Assembly (NCBI GenBank): GCA_011503125.2
Contig: WWBZ02000016.1
Location: 2,418,001 to 2,482,000, forward strand
From: Botryosphaeria dothidea
Taxonomy: Eukaryota; Ascomycota; Dothideomycetes; Botryosphaeriales; Botryosphaeriaceae
Reading direction: 5' to 3'
DNA: 64,000 nucleotides
The notes under the pieces are model-generated. The model was not told where the DNA came from. It saw only the letters and a program-made list of their open reading frames with translations, and made no database searches. A program made the translations under genes and the position numbers. Shown here in pieces: positions 23,520 through 34,700 of the stretch; within the stretch, counting starts at the first letter, position 1; each line of letters begins with the position of its first letter.

Positions 23520-25434
23520 ATGCATTCGGATTCGTTGGGCAAAACTGCCGTCGCGGACGAGCTGGGTGATGATGCGAAGCCCCGCACTTCGACCCCCACG
23601 GAGGTGGATCAAGAGACGGGGTCGGTGGCGGTGTTTGTCGACAAGGTGGCTGAGAGGTCGTACGGTGAGTCTGTGGTACTCAGGAGGAATGGGATGATGG
23701 GATGATGATGGACTGGGGTATTTTGCTGATGTATGCACCCGCGCGCTCGTAGTACGGAAGTTGGATTTTTATCTGTTGCCGATGATGAGTCTGGTATGTA
23801 TGTGCAACGTGGGGATTTCGAGGAGGCTCGGCCGAGCTAACGTGGATGCAGATGTATTTCTTCAATTCGGTGGACAGAGTGAGTGGCTCTGTTTTCCTTA
23901 GCCCCGAAGATGGAGACGTACTTCACGGATCTGAAGAGGGATATCTCTAATGTAATTGGGGCAGAGTAATCTCGGCAACGCGAAGACGGATGGAATGGAT
24001 AAGGATCTTGGATTCGTGGGCGAGCAGTACTCGCTGCTGATTCTGCTCTTCTACGTCCCAAACGGGCTATGCGATCTCCCACTCAACATGATGACCAAAC
24101 GCTGGTCAGGGAAGATAATGCTGCCTGCATGTAAGAATGCTTCTCTCGAAGGGAAAATGTGCCAGGGTCAGACTGACATATTTCGGCGAAGTGATGCTTG
24201 GTTGGGGTTCATGTGCCCTGTTGCAGTGCGCGGCCAAGAATTTTGCTGGGATGCTGGTGCTGCGGCTACTCCTGGGGTAAGCCAAATCTTGTATTGGGAG
24301 CATCATTTGACCTCACTAACAAGGAATCACAGTGCATTTGAGGCTGGCTTCTTCGCTGGAGCGGTTTTCTACCTTACGCTTTTCTACGCCCGCGGCGAGC
24401 TCGGCTTCCGCATCGCCATTTTCTTTGGCAGCGCCCTGCTGGCAGCCGCGTTCAGCGGTTTGATATCATTCGGGGTCTTCCAGATTCAGCATGTCTCGAT
24501 TCATGGATGGATGTGGTTGTTCCTCATCGAAGGTTGACCTCTTCCGACGTAAACCGCAATACCAACGCTCACAACCTTCCCAGGGGCAATGACCGTTATG
24601 ATCGCAACAGTCGCATTCTTCTGGCTCCCCGCCTCCGCCGAAACCGCCTGGTTCCTGACCGCCGCCGAAAAGGACGCCGCGGCCGCGCGCTCGCGCCGGG
24701 ACGCCTCGGGCAGCGCCGACGAGGCGTACGACGTGGGTGCCATGTTCCGCACGTGGGCCGACTGGAAGTTCCCGCTGTGGTGCATCATCGCGTTCACGTA
24801 CCCGGTGGCCTTCGCGACGACGTCCAACTTTCTGCCGCAGATCGTCGCGCGCCTGGGCTACAGCACCATCAAGACGAATCTCTGGACCGTCGCGCCCAAC
24901 GCCGTCGGCTTCGTCTTCCTGCTCGCCGTGACGTACTCGTCGGACCGCCTGCGCGAGCGCACTTTCCATATCATCTTTGCACTCAGCGTCTCGCTGGCTG
25001 GGTTGATCATCCTGGCGGCGATCGATCCCCTGGCGGCGCCGGCGGTGGCGTATTTTGCGACGTTTTTGCTGGCGGCGGGGTCGTACATCCCGTCGTGCCT
25101 TGTGCACTCGTGGCACAATAATAATAACCTGTCGTCGAATGCGCGTGCCGCGACCACCGGGCTGCTGGTGGGGTTGGGGAATCTTGGGGGCGTGCTGAGC
25201 GCGGCGACGTTCAGGCAGGAGTACGCACCCAGCTACGTGCCGACGCTGATCGCAACTGCATGCTGTAATGTCACGTGTATGGCGTTTACCGCGGGTCTGG
25301 GTGGTTGGATGAAGTGGGAGAATGGGAGGAGGGATCGAGCCATGGGGTGCAGGTTGAGGGCCGGGGATGTGGATACGTCGGAGCTGGTAGAGGGGGGTGG
25401 GGAGAAGGATGTGCGGTGGAGGTATTTTACATAA
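23520..25434 (+). CDS. MFS anion:cation symporter, allantoate-permease type (7 exons)
   Basis: The exons are 23520-23664, 23753-23793, 23852-23878, 23965-24130, 24192-24276, 24333-24532 and 24584-25434. All introns are GT-AG and short, with phases that close to 504 residues. After a polar N-terminus of about 48 residues comes the family hallmark: VRKLDFYLLPMMSLMYFFN, VDRSNLGNAKTDGMDKDLGF and GEQYSLLILLFYVPNGL. Later come LMLGWGSCALLQC, GAFEAGFFAG, IHGWMWLFLIEG and, in the second half, WTVAPNAVGFVFLLAVTYSSDRL. About 12 membrane segments are visible. This is the Dal5/Tna1-like ACS family of the major facilitator superfamily, which imports vitamins, allantoate, nicotinate or similar organic anions with protons at the plasma membrane. 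The substrate cannot be told from sequence. The small exons, including one of 27 nt, make it easy to mis-annotate. Confidence 0.92.
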
Positions 25435-26162
25435 AGGAGGCAGGGACATGCACGTGGTTCTTTGGGGAGTGCGCGCGGAACGGACTGGGAGTAAAAATCT
25501 GACGAGCCAGGTGTTGTTTCCATCGCTGCTCGAGAGCATTGCAAGCATGGTAATCATTTGAGGGATGCATAGATGAGGCTCCTGCGGTCCGCGAGCATTC
25601 CTTGGGCATTGAATTGAAAAGCGAAGGCTCGCTAGCCAACTTCAGAGCTTTTCCTCATCCACGCCTGAGCTTGGACGCAGACCCAGATTGTATCGCTATT
25701 GACGATATTCCTGTCTGAACTAGACAACAAGTTGAGCGGCAATGATGGAATGGGTAGTCGGATGGAGATTTATGTTTTCTCTTCGCATGCTCTCATGGCC
25801 GATTATCTGCGCACAGCTCAAATACTTGTACCGTCAGCTGTTGCGCCGGACCAGAGCATCCAAAATTTCTTCGATATCTGTGTGACATCATAAGGACGTC
25901 TCTGGCCAGTACTTGTAAAACTCAGGCGCTTATACACCATGGAAGTATTGCACGGCGAGCGCTGTCATCTCTCAATCAACGATAGCTTCGTATAACTAAG
26001 AAAAGACCTGTAAGCCAACAACGCTGAACACCCTGGAGCATGCGTGACAACAAAAAAGTCATATATATTTACAGAAGAAAGCCACAGTGGGTATCATCGA
26101 CCTATATATACATCCAAATTCCCATCACAAATTTTGCACGCCTACTCGTTCTTCCATTCTCC
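25435..26162. other. Convergent intergenic region
   Basis: This is a tail-to-tail gap between the MFS gene and pirin; no coding signal is seen. Confidence 0.5.
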
Positions 26163-27356
26163 TCACATCATACTCTTCCCAATTTCACTCTCCCAATCCT
26201 TCGCCCGCTCAAAGCCATTCGTGTGCGTGCTATAATCCATCATTGCCTGATAAACCTCCTCTTGGCTGTTCACCACGAACGGACCGTACTGAACGACCTT
26301 CTGGGCAAGTGGCAACCCAGCCACTAAGATGAAACGGGCGTCTTCCGAGGCATCCGACGCAACAGATGCGACGATGCTGTCACCCTGCTGATCGAAAACG
26401 ACGTTGTGGTAGGGACCGACAGGCGCGGACTTCTCCTCGACCTCTGCGGGCGACGGCTCTGCCGTCTCGGCACCGTTCAGGAAGCGCGCGGTTCCGGACA
26501 GGGTGTACGCGAACGCGTTGAAACCCTGGGGCAGAGCCTGGACAATCTTGCCGCCGGGCTTGATAGTGACGTCGAGCAACCAAACGGGCGTGTACGCCAG
26601 CTCCTTAACAGAATCGACGCCGTGGCTCTGGCCGGAAATGACCTTGACGTGGACCTTTCCCTCGTCCACGTCCACGGTCGGGACCTCGCTGGCGCGTAGG
26701 TCGCGGTAGCGCGGCTCGCAGGCCTTCAGCTTCGCGGGCAGGTCGACCCACAGCTGCAGGCCGACGTTGGGCGAGCCGTCCGGATTCTGGACGGGCATCT
26801 CGGCGTGCATGATGCCGCGGCCGGCCGTCATGAACTGCAGGTCGCCGGCGTGGATGGTGCCCTTGTTGCCGGCAAAGTCCTCGTGGTCGACGCCGCCCTG
26901 CAGCAGGTAGGTGATGGTCTCCTGGCCGCGGTGCGGGTGGTCCGGAAAACCGGCGCCGGGGGCGATGGAGAAGTGGTCGAGCATCAGGAAGGGCGAGAAG
27001 TTGCGCAGCTTGGGGGTGCCGATGCTGCGGCGGACGCGGGCGCCGGCGCCCTCGGATTGCTCACGTGCGAGGAAGAAGTTGGCGATCTTGCGGGGCTGCA
27101 TGGCGGTGGTGTTCTTGGTCAGAGCCGGGTCCGAAGGTGGCACCACGGGCAGGCCGGGGAAAGCGGCCGAGGTAGCGGTTGAGGTGGAGGACATGGTGGC
27201 GCGCTGCTTGGAGAGAAGCTTGATGCGCTGGACCAGAGATGTGGCCGTGGACCTAATGGTGGCGGTGGCAGTCAATTGCGTAGAGAGGTCAAGCTGGTAG
27301 TAGTAGAGTGCGATTGCTGCGAGGCAGACGATGGTGCTTGAAAAGATGAAACGCAT
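26163..27356 (-). CDS. Pirin-family cupin protein with N-terminal hydrophobic segment
   Basis: A single 397-residue frame. From about residue 87 (MQPRKIANFFLAREQSEG) it follows pirin closely: RRSIGTPKLRNFSPFLMLDHF, the metal-binding HPHRGQET near 140, GDLQFMTAGRGIMHAEMP with the further His and Glu ligands, and then LQLWVDLPAKLK. The bicupin ends with a second barrel containing LPQGFNAFAYTLSG. Pirins bind iron(II) and act as nuclear cofactors or quercetin-2,3-dioxygenases. About 85 residues precede the family's normal start, beginning with a hydrophobic stretch (FIFSSTIVCLAAIALYYY) that looks like a signal anchor or a mitochondrial or membrane targeting segment. Internal methionines near residues 54 (MSSTST) and 87 are possible alternative starts. 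Pirin identity is strong; the N-terminus is less certain. Confidence 0.9.
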   Translation of the reverse strand: MRFIFSSTIVCLAAIALYYYQLDLSTQLTATATIRSTATSLVQRIKLLSKQRATMSSTSTATSAAFPGLPVVPPSDPALTKNTTAMQPRKIANFFLAREQSEGAGARVRRSIGTPKLRNFSPFLMLDHFSIAPGAGFPDHPHRGQETITYLLQGGVDHEDFAGNKGTIHAGDLQFMTAGRGIMHAEMPVQNPDGSPNVGLQLWVDLPAKLKACEPRYRDLRASEVPTVDVDEGKVHVKVISGQSHGVDSVKELAYTPVWLLDVTIKPGGKIVQALPQGFNAFAYTLSGTARFLNGAETAEPSPAEVEEKSAPVGPYHNVVFDQQGDSIVASVASDASEDARFILVAGLPLAQKVVQYGPFVVNSQEEVYQAMMDYSTHTNGFERAKDWESEIGKSMM

Positions 27357-28005
27357 GGATGTGTGAGGGCAGGATGGGATTTATAGATGTAGGGGGTGTC
27401 GAGGTAGGGTGGGTGGAGAAAGCGATGGAAGGGTCGAATAGCGTCGGGGTATTTGTTTTGGAGGCCATGGCTCCTGCGTAATGCTTTGTGATTGATTAGC
27501 AGAGGGCCGGTCCGACGTGTGGCGCGAGGGCGAGCAGAGAACTGCCGGGCTTGGCGGGCGCTGGGGGTGTCGCGGGGGAAGGCATGGAGGGCTGACGTAG
27601 CTGACAAAATATTGGAAATCAAACTCGGCCCAATCAGCGCCCGCCGGAAACAAAGCGCCGCGTCGGATCGGATTAAACCACGTCTTCCACACCACAACCA
27701 CCAAATCCACATCATCGCCAGTCTCTTCCCTACAACGCCGAGCCATCTCGGAAATAGCAATTGCTGTGGCCTAAGACCGACAGGGTCGTGAATTCCCATG
27801 CCAGTCTTTCGGCAGGGCCTATGGGCAGGTGAGCGATAGATTCGCTTTGAATCAATCAAGGTATCTTCGCACGCCTGCTTGCTATTTGCGCTCTCTACCT
27901 TGACCAGATGTCTTTCCTATTATATTTCCATCGTCTGCGCTACTTCTTTCATACTGCTTCAATATCACCTTGATCGCTCACAACCCCTTTCAATCCTATG
28001 CATGC
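27357..28005. other. Pirin promoter region
   Basis: This gap lies between the pirin start and the 3' end of paralog B, both on the minus strand. No credible gene is seen; a frame at 27272-27859 (-) has no features and overlaps the pirin 5' end. Confidence 0.5.
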
Positions 28006-31000
28006 TCATCTCGAGACGGGTGATGCTGCCGACGCTCCTGGGTTCGTCTCGAAGACGCTCCCGAGATACTGACTCTGATCCTTGGTCCCGGCCTCCAGGT
28101 TCAGTGGCGTGCAGTCCTGGACCAGCCCTCCCGTGACCGTGTACATGAATTCCGGCGACTTCAGCCTCGCAATGCCCTTTTGGAGATTTGAGACAACGAA
28201 GACTCGCGCCGGCACACTGCTGTTCTGGTAGCTGCACACCACCGGTTGGAATCGCTCTTTGAACGGATCTACAGCGACGTATCCTCTGTCGGGCGTTGAT
28301 ATGAGTGACCTGCATGATTTCCCGACGTGTCAGCGGCTTCTCCAGGTTTCAAGCCAAAAAGATCAAGACGAAGACACTCACAGATAAATCGCACCCAAAG
28401 GAATCTCCTCGGAATCGACTGTTCGTAGACGACTGACACCAAGTGGTGACATGGTATTCTCGTAGTAGACCAGCAACTGCGAGCTGCCATCCGCCACCAC
28501 CCGGTCGCCCTTGAACCGGTACAGCTCGACGCAGTAGTTGAGCAGGTCCTGCCCATCGAACCGGCGGTCGACGTAGATGTTGTCGTCCGGACAGCTGAGC
28601 ATCGAGACCCCTGCGTGGCTAAGCCCCGTGAAGATGGTGCCCTCACTGGCGTACGGCGCTGCTAGCACCTGCGGGTCGGTGAAGGTGATTGCATTCGTAT
28701 CTGCCGCCTGTCTGCCGAACTTGGCTGAACGTGTGGTCTTCTTCGCGGCTGGGGCTACGCGGTTGCCGGCAGCGCTGTCGGCAGCCGCCGCTTTTGCTCC
28801 GAGTCTGCAGCTGTTTAGTGGGGGCTGAGGGGTAAGTGGGCAATGAAACTTACTCGATGCAACCCTGGGCGAGCTTCCTCTGCTGAGTGTCATAGATAGG
28901 AAACCTCTTGTCAAAGGCCGGGAGAATCAGGAACTTCTTCATGACGGCTTGAACGTACAATTCGTTCCTCCAGCTCAGACCGGTTGAGATCCCTTTACAA
29001 CCATTGGGCGAGGTGAAGGCTCCTTCGATCCGATTGTCCTCGTTCAGACCAATTCTAGCCGACAGCTGCGCTGTAGCCTGCAAAGACGGACGGTCGACCA
29101 AGCCGACTGACGCCTCGAAGCGGTTCCCTAGCGCACTCAGACCAAAGCGGATGCCCACTGGCAGCCCGACCTCAGCGCTCAACGAAATCTCGCCATCTGC
29201 CTCGAAGATGGGCCGGAACTCGGATGTCCAGCCAGTCTGACTGGTCTGCTTGGTCATGAAATCGTACTTCCACGTCGACGGGGGCAGAGTGTACTCGGCG
29301 CCAACGAGAAGCTTACCGTACGCTGCAGCCCTGAAAGCGTAGTCGGCGCTAACGGTGATTCGGGGGCCGAGGGTGAATGCCCCGGGGATGGTGAAGGTAG
29401 TGAGCGGCACACTGAACAACTCCGTCTCCTCGCGCCCATAGTTATACTCCAGCCCAGCCTCCATACCGATCTTCAGCCCCAGGAACAACGCCGCGCTGAA
29501 TTCAATCCAGGCTTCTTCAGGGCTCAACGAGACTCGGCGCGTACGAATGCGGCCCCGGACGCCGAGATTTCCCTTGGCGCCGCAGTCGACGCAGTACATG
29601 TTGAGCATGCCGGTGAACCCCTTGCCCGGCTTGCCTGAGGCTTTCGCGCCTGCTTTTGGGAGCGAGGCGAGGAGAAGCTGCTTGCCCCACGGCGAGGTGC
29701 CGACCTTTGATTTGGACTCTGGAGACACCTTGGACTGTGATGGGACAGAAAAGGGAACCTGGTACTTGAAGTCTTTGTCGATGAGGCGGAGGTTGAAGAA
29801 ACGCTTTGCGTGGCGATGATAGCGGGCTCGGTCGTCGTTGGCCCTCTTGTAGCGTGAAGGTGAGTCCGAGTACCATAACTCGTCGTCGGCGCGGGGAGGA
29901 GTACCACCGGCCCAGTCGAGTCGGTACTGCTTAGGGAGTTCGGTGAAGTCCCCTTCCGTGCCGTTCGGAAGACCAGGAGAGACAACATCGAGGCCTGGAG
30001 CCAGGCTTTTGACGTAGCTGGCGTACGCAAACCGTTCCAGGTTTCCATAACCCAGGGTGTCATCGAGGTCATCGTCGAAGTTATTTCCTGGGCAAGCAGT
30101 GGGCAGGTTGTACAGCGTGTCCTGCGGTGGGATGCAGGAGCTTGTACTCGCAGTGGGAACCGCGGTCGCTGCTGCTTGGAAAGATGTTGATAAGGCCGTC
30201 TGGGTTGCCAACGCCGAAGGCGGAGACCACATACCCCATTCGATGGTCACATCTTCGACAATGTCGTTGTAATCCTGAGCAACGCCCGTCGCCCTGACAG
30301 AAAAGTTTGACGCATCGAATGTGACCTTGACCACCTCGAAAAAGCATCTCTCGCCACCGGCGTAATTTCCACATCCAGGCGTAAAGGTTATGAGCAGGAG
30401 CGGGTCTTTGGCTTCTTTCCAGGAGTCAGCGGCTGTGGCATACGCATCGTGGCAGTCAAAGACAACGGTAAGGGTTCCATCATCCGGATCAAACGTGATC
30501 GTGCTGATGTGGTCAGAATGGTCCAAAACGACAGTTGTGTGGTTGAAAGTTGGCGTCATGGATCCGATAAAAGCCGAAGCAGCTGGGTCTGCACTCTATT
30601 GCATCAGCTACGTATATTACGCTTGCACCAACACAAACCCTATCACTCACCAGATGGCGTCTCTTCCGCGTAGAAGAGCGGAACAGGGTCACCAGGCGCA
30701 GCTGGTTGAAGATGGCCAAGGTTGGTGGTGTCCTGGTCCCAATGCACAGCCGGCAGCAGCGTGGCCGTGGGTGTCGACGAGCTGTCCGACCATGTGGAAG
30801 TATATTCATCTTCCGTGTCCCCTGAATCCGTCGCTGTAGCACCATCACTGCTCTCCTCACACAAAGAGCCGGCAAGAGTCACATGTGCCGTTTGTGTCGT
30901 TGTCGTGTGGTCAGTTACCAGCTCCGTCACCACCTGGGTCGTTGTCGCAACCACGGTCGTATGCGCGACCCCGTTCGAGTCTGTCTCCGCTTGAACAAGG

Positions 31001-31047
31001 CCGGAGAGGGCCAGAACGAGCGCACTGAGCACGAAATGCGGATGCAT
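28006..31047 (-). CDS. Secreted protein, paralog B (4 exons)
   Basis: The exons in coding order are 30651-31047, 28854-30588, 28382-28810 and 28006-28309, with phases 1, 2 and 2, giving 954 residues. The signal peptide (MHPHFVLSALVLALSGLVQA) is followed by a Thr-rich segment (TTVVATTTQVVTELVTDHTT) and the motif WDQDTTNLGHLQPAAPG. Intron 1 falls at the TPS-D junction. The first beta domain is about 145-245 (HTTVVLDHSDHIS). An acidic spacer contains DDDLDDTLGYG and SLAPGLD. A dibasic AKRFF site is near 392. The CxxC beta domain has YCVDCG near 463 and FLGLKIG. The C-terminal domain has TMSPLGVSRLR, RVFVVS and VTGGLVQDC. The third acceptor could be AACAG or, six bases later, CTGCAG, both in frame. 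It is homologous to genes A and C. Function unknown; probably extracellular or wall-associated. Confidence 0.85.
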
Positions 31048-31715
31048 TGCGCCGGACCAATCTGCCAACGACCAGAGGATGTTCCCGCTGCTGTGTTCCC
31101 ATTGCCGCTGAATACATGGTGATTAAATACCACACTGGCTGACGACTTCGATATGGAATGCCGCCAATGCTGGTTGCCCTCGAAGGGCAAAATTGCGATA
31201 TGTGTGGTCACATTCACACAGTACGAGGATGGCCTTTAGTCCCCTCAACTATCTCCAAAAAGAGTCTAGCTACAGAAAATTCCTCGTCAAGAATGAAAAA
31301 AGACAAGTCGAACGAGGCCTCGCCTCTCATATCTCGTGCTCATCACATTCTTTAGGGTTTCCCCACGATCGACTCCGGAGCTTGCTCCACAAACGGCCTT
31401 ACCTATTACGGAAAGAGTCGATATTTAGCTGTTAAATCATCCGTTGATGCTCCAAGTCGTGCTGGTGTGGCTCTACAGGTCGAATATGTCAAGAATGAGG
31501 TTCCCAAGAAACACGCACTGGGACATTCCAACCATCACGACTGTTCTCCTTGTGCCTTAGCTCAGATAATACTGAAGATTTTGAGGAATTGAGGAGAGGT
31601 CCACCAGAATTTGCCACTGTTCTCAAATTCAAGACCTCATGAGCGTCAGGCTATTTAAGCTGACTGTGCTCCACATACGTTCGATCCTCACCTTCTCTTC
31701 ATCCTTCTCTTTGCC
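31048..31715. promoter_or_regulatory. Divergent promoter between paralogs B and C
   Basis: These 668 bp separate two head-to-head homologous genes. A TATTTAA element lies near 31650, about 65 bp before the C start. CT-rich runs precede 31716. The shared upstream region makes co-regulation likely, though that is inferred from geometry only. Confidence 0.55.
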
Positions 31716-34700
31716 ATGGTACGGGGTATCGTCTTTGCCTCGCTCATCGGGGCCATTGCAGTCTCCGCTCTCCCGGATCCTCGAGAGCGTCGGGAAGCCG
31801 CCGATGTAGTTTCATACACTACATCCACGGAGTCTACCACGGTTGTCGTTACCTCGGTCGTCACTGATCATACCACAACCACGGACACCGGCTTTGTTAC
31901 CCTTACCGACTCTCCGTGCGATGATGATGACACGGTCGTAGCCGCTGTTCCGACACAGTCTCCACTACCATTGAGCAATGGAAATGATGATGCTACCACT
32001 GGTGTTGACGAAGGCAAGATTGATGGCTCGAGCGGGGGTGCTGGCGCGGAGCAGCCCGAAATTGTGATAGAGACCGTCTACGAGGACTGCGAGACCACTT
32101 CAGGAAATGCTCTTACGACTCCAGCGCCCGTTCCAATGGCTACAGGTGCTTCGAGCAGTCTCTCGGCTAGCGTCAGTGATGTTGCAGTGAGCTCTTTTTC
32201 CCCTCCGCCTCAGTATTCGGCCCCTGCTCTCCAGCCTGCTGTTCCATGGGACCAGGACACATCCGACCTCTCAAACCTTGTTCCTTCCAATAGCTCCAGG
32301 CTGGTGTTCACTCCGGATGGCATATCAGGTATGTTGTCTTGTCACAAAGGCATTGGCCCTCACACATGCTGACGACAAAAATCAACGTGTAGATCCCACG
32401 ATCCAGCATCTATTTGCCCTCTTGACTGGAAATTATTCGTGGCCCGCCGTAGTTCTGGATCACTCACAATATGTTCGCGGCGTCAACTGCGCCGGACAAG
32501 GGCTCCGGATCGACTTGGATACTCCTGAAGCACTCGCTGTCGCCCAGTCCTCATGGAAAAAGAACTTCATTCTCGTCACTTCCAGCGTTCTGGACTGCGG
32601 GACAGCCGACAACGGCCAGCACAGCTATTGGTTCGTCAATTCGATAACCTTTCCCGACGGGCTGCTGAGCATTCTCGCCGATGCAATCGAGATTGCCATC
32701 GAAGACGCCCTGCAGCACGTTCACCTCGTCTGGGGCACCCATCTGCCGTCCGACCAACCTTCGTTGCCGTCCGGATCGCCAAGCGATCAGTGGCAATGCG
32801 ACTCCACTGGTACCGACGACGACGAGTTCCCCGATGCCCCCTGCGGCCCTGATTTTGACGACGAGCTGGACGATTTGATCGGGTACTATGACTTCTCCGA
32901 CGAAAACGCCGTCTCCGCCGCGCTAGAGGACTTTGTCCCTGGTTTGGGCGACTTCGATGACGATGACTATGATGAGGACGACATCCCCAGCCTTGAGTAC
33001 ATTGACAATGATCCGGACATCGAGGTCAACTGGAACAGGCGTCGGGCGACCAAGAAGCAACCAGCAAAGGCGCCTGCGTCTATCCCGAAGCAGGATAAGA
33101 CACCCATCAAGACGAATCCGACTACAAACACGGGTGGCCAGACCAGACCTCAGACTCCTAGCCAAAATCAAAACCAAGGAGGCCAGACTCGACCTCAGAA
33201 TCCGGCCCAGAACCAGGGTGGGCAGACGCGGCCTCAGACTCCTGCTCAGAATCAAAATCAAGGAGGGCAGACTAGGCCTCAAACTCCTGCCCAGAACCAG
33301 AACCAAGGCGGACAGACTCGGCCCCAGAATCCTACTCAGAGCCAAGGAGGGCAGTCTAACCCTGCCAGCAACGTCAAAGCCCCCAAGGTCGTGGCCGCGG
33401 ATGTTCCAAAGAAAGCAGATCCCAAAGTCAAGTCCGGAGCTCTTGCCAAGTGGGGCACATCGTCAGCTGTGACTTCCCTTATTAACGACCCTAGTACGTT
33501 GTCCAAGTTCACATCACAGGCTAAAGGCTTCTTCGACAAAGTCAACACCCTTTTCGAGAAAGGCAAGCAGGCATACAACTTCATCCAAAAGGCTGTCAAC
33601 GCTCTTTCTTCCGCCTCTCCCGAGGCGACCTTGGAGATTGACATAACTCCTGAAGGGAAGGACCCTGATAACAAACGTGACGACACTCCATTTGGTGCAG
33701 CCTACTTGATCAAGGAAAAGAGCGCTGTGTCTACGGATGAGGCCGCTCAAGCAGCCTACAGTCTTTACTGTGTTGGCTGCAGTGTCAATGGCACCGTCCA
33801 TATTGCTGGAGAACTCAGTTTCACTCCTCTCCAAAAGACTTCGCTCCAGGGCAATATCACCATTGACGGCAATCTTACGGCCAGTGTGTTCCTCGGCCTC
33901 GACGCAAGAGCGCAGTATGTCAAGGAATCGACGTACAACATCTGGAGCGCCTCCATTCCGCCAGGTTTTACTGTCCCCAAAATAATCACCTTGGGCCCGT
34001 CGATCAGTTTGGACGCCAATCTGAAAGTCAATATTAGTGCGCAAGGCACAGTGCTTGCCGGTGCCAAAGCCGAGTTCACAGACACACGCGCTACAATTGA
34101 TCTCGTCAAGAAGAACAGCCTTGAAGCTTCCGGATTCACCCCGAAGTTCGAGCCGAAGTTCGAGGCCAAGGGGCAGATCAATGCGAAGGCGCGGTTGGGA
34201 TTGCCGCTCAGCATCGGAGTTGTTGTGCAGATTCCCTTGCTCGAATTTGATCAAGGCATCTCCATCGCCAATGAACCATACGTCAAGGGTAAGGCCAGCT
34301 GGGGAGTCGCAGGATCCTGTCCAGGCGGTATCGACTACAGCGTAGGTGCGGGAGACAAGGTTTTCGCCGATATCTTCAAAGCCACCACTCTCACGCTAGC
34401 CACCTTCAAACCTTCGGCGCCTTTGGCAACTGGCTGCTACACGTAAGTATCTCATATGCCAAGACGTTTCCACTGCTGACCTTACCTGCGTAGACCTGGG
34501 TTTGCCATATCCGCCCAGTCCGGCCCCAGCGGCATTTCCAGCGCTCTTCCGAGCGCCAGTGCCTCCGCCGCAGATGACGATCTCGACAATGTCACCCCCC
34601 CGAGCCTCAACCAAGTAATCGACCTGGCCAGGACTTCGGTCAACAAGTCGATCGACCTTGGCACCACCATCAACGGCTTCGGCTACAACACCATCGCCGA

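Noticed and set aside
24466..25557. Long minus-strand frame of 363 codons
   Set aside because: It is antisense to the last MFS exon, Arg/His-rich, with no domain; the plus strand has unmistakable transporter coding.
27272..27859. Minus-strand frame overlapping the pirin 5' end
   Set aside because: No features; it overlaps pirin coding sequence in another frame and lies where the pirin promoter must be.
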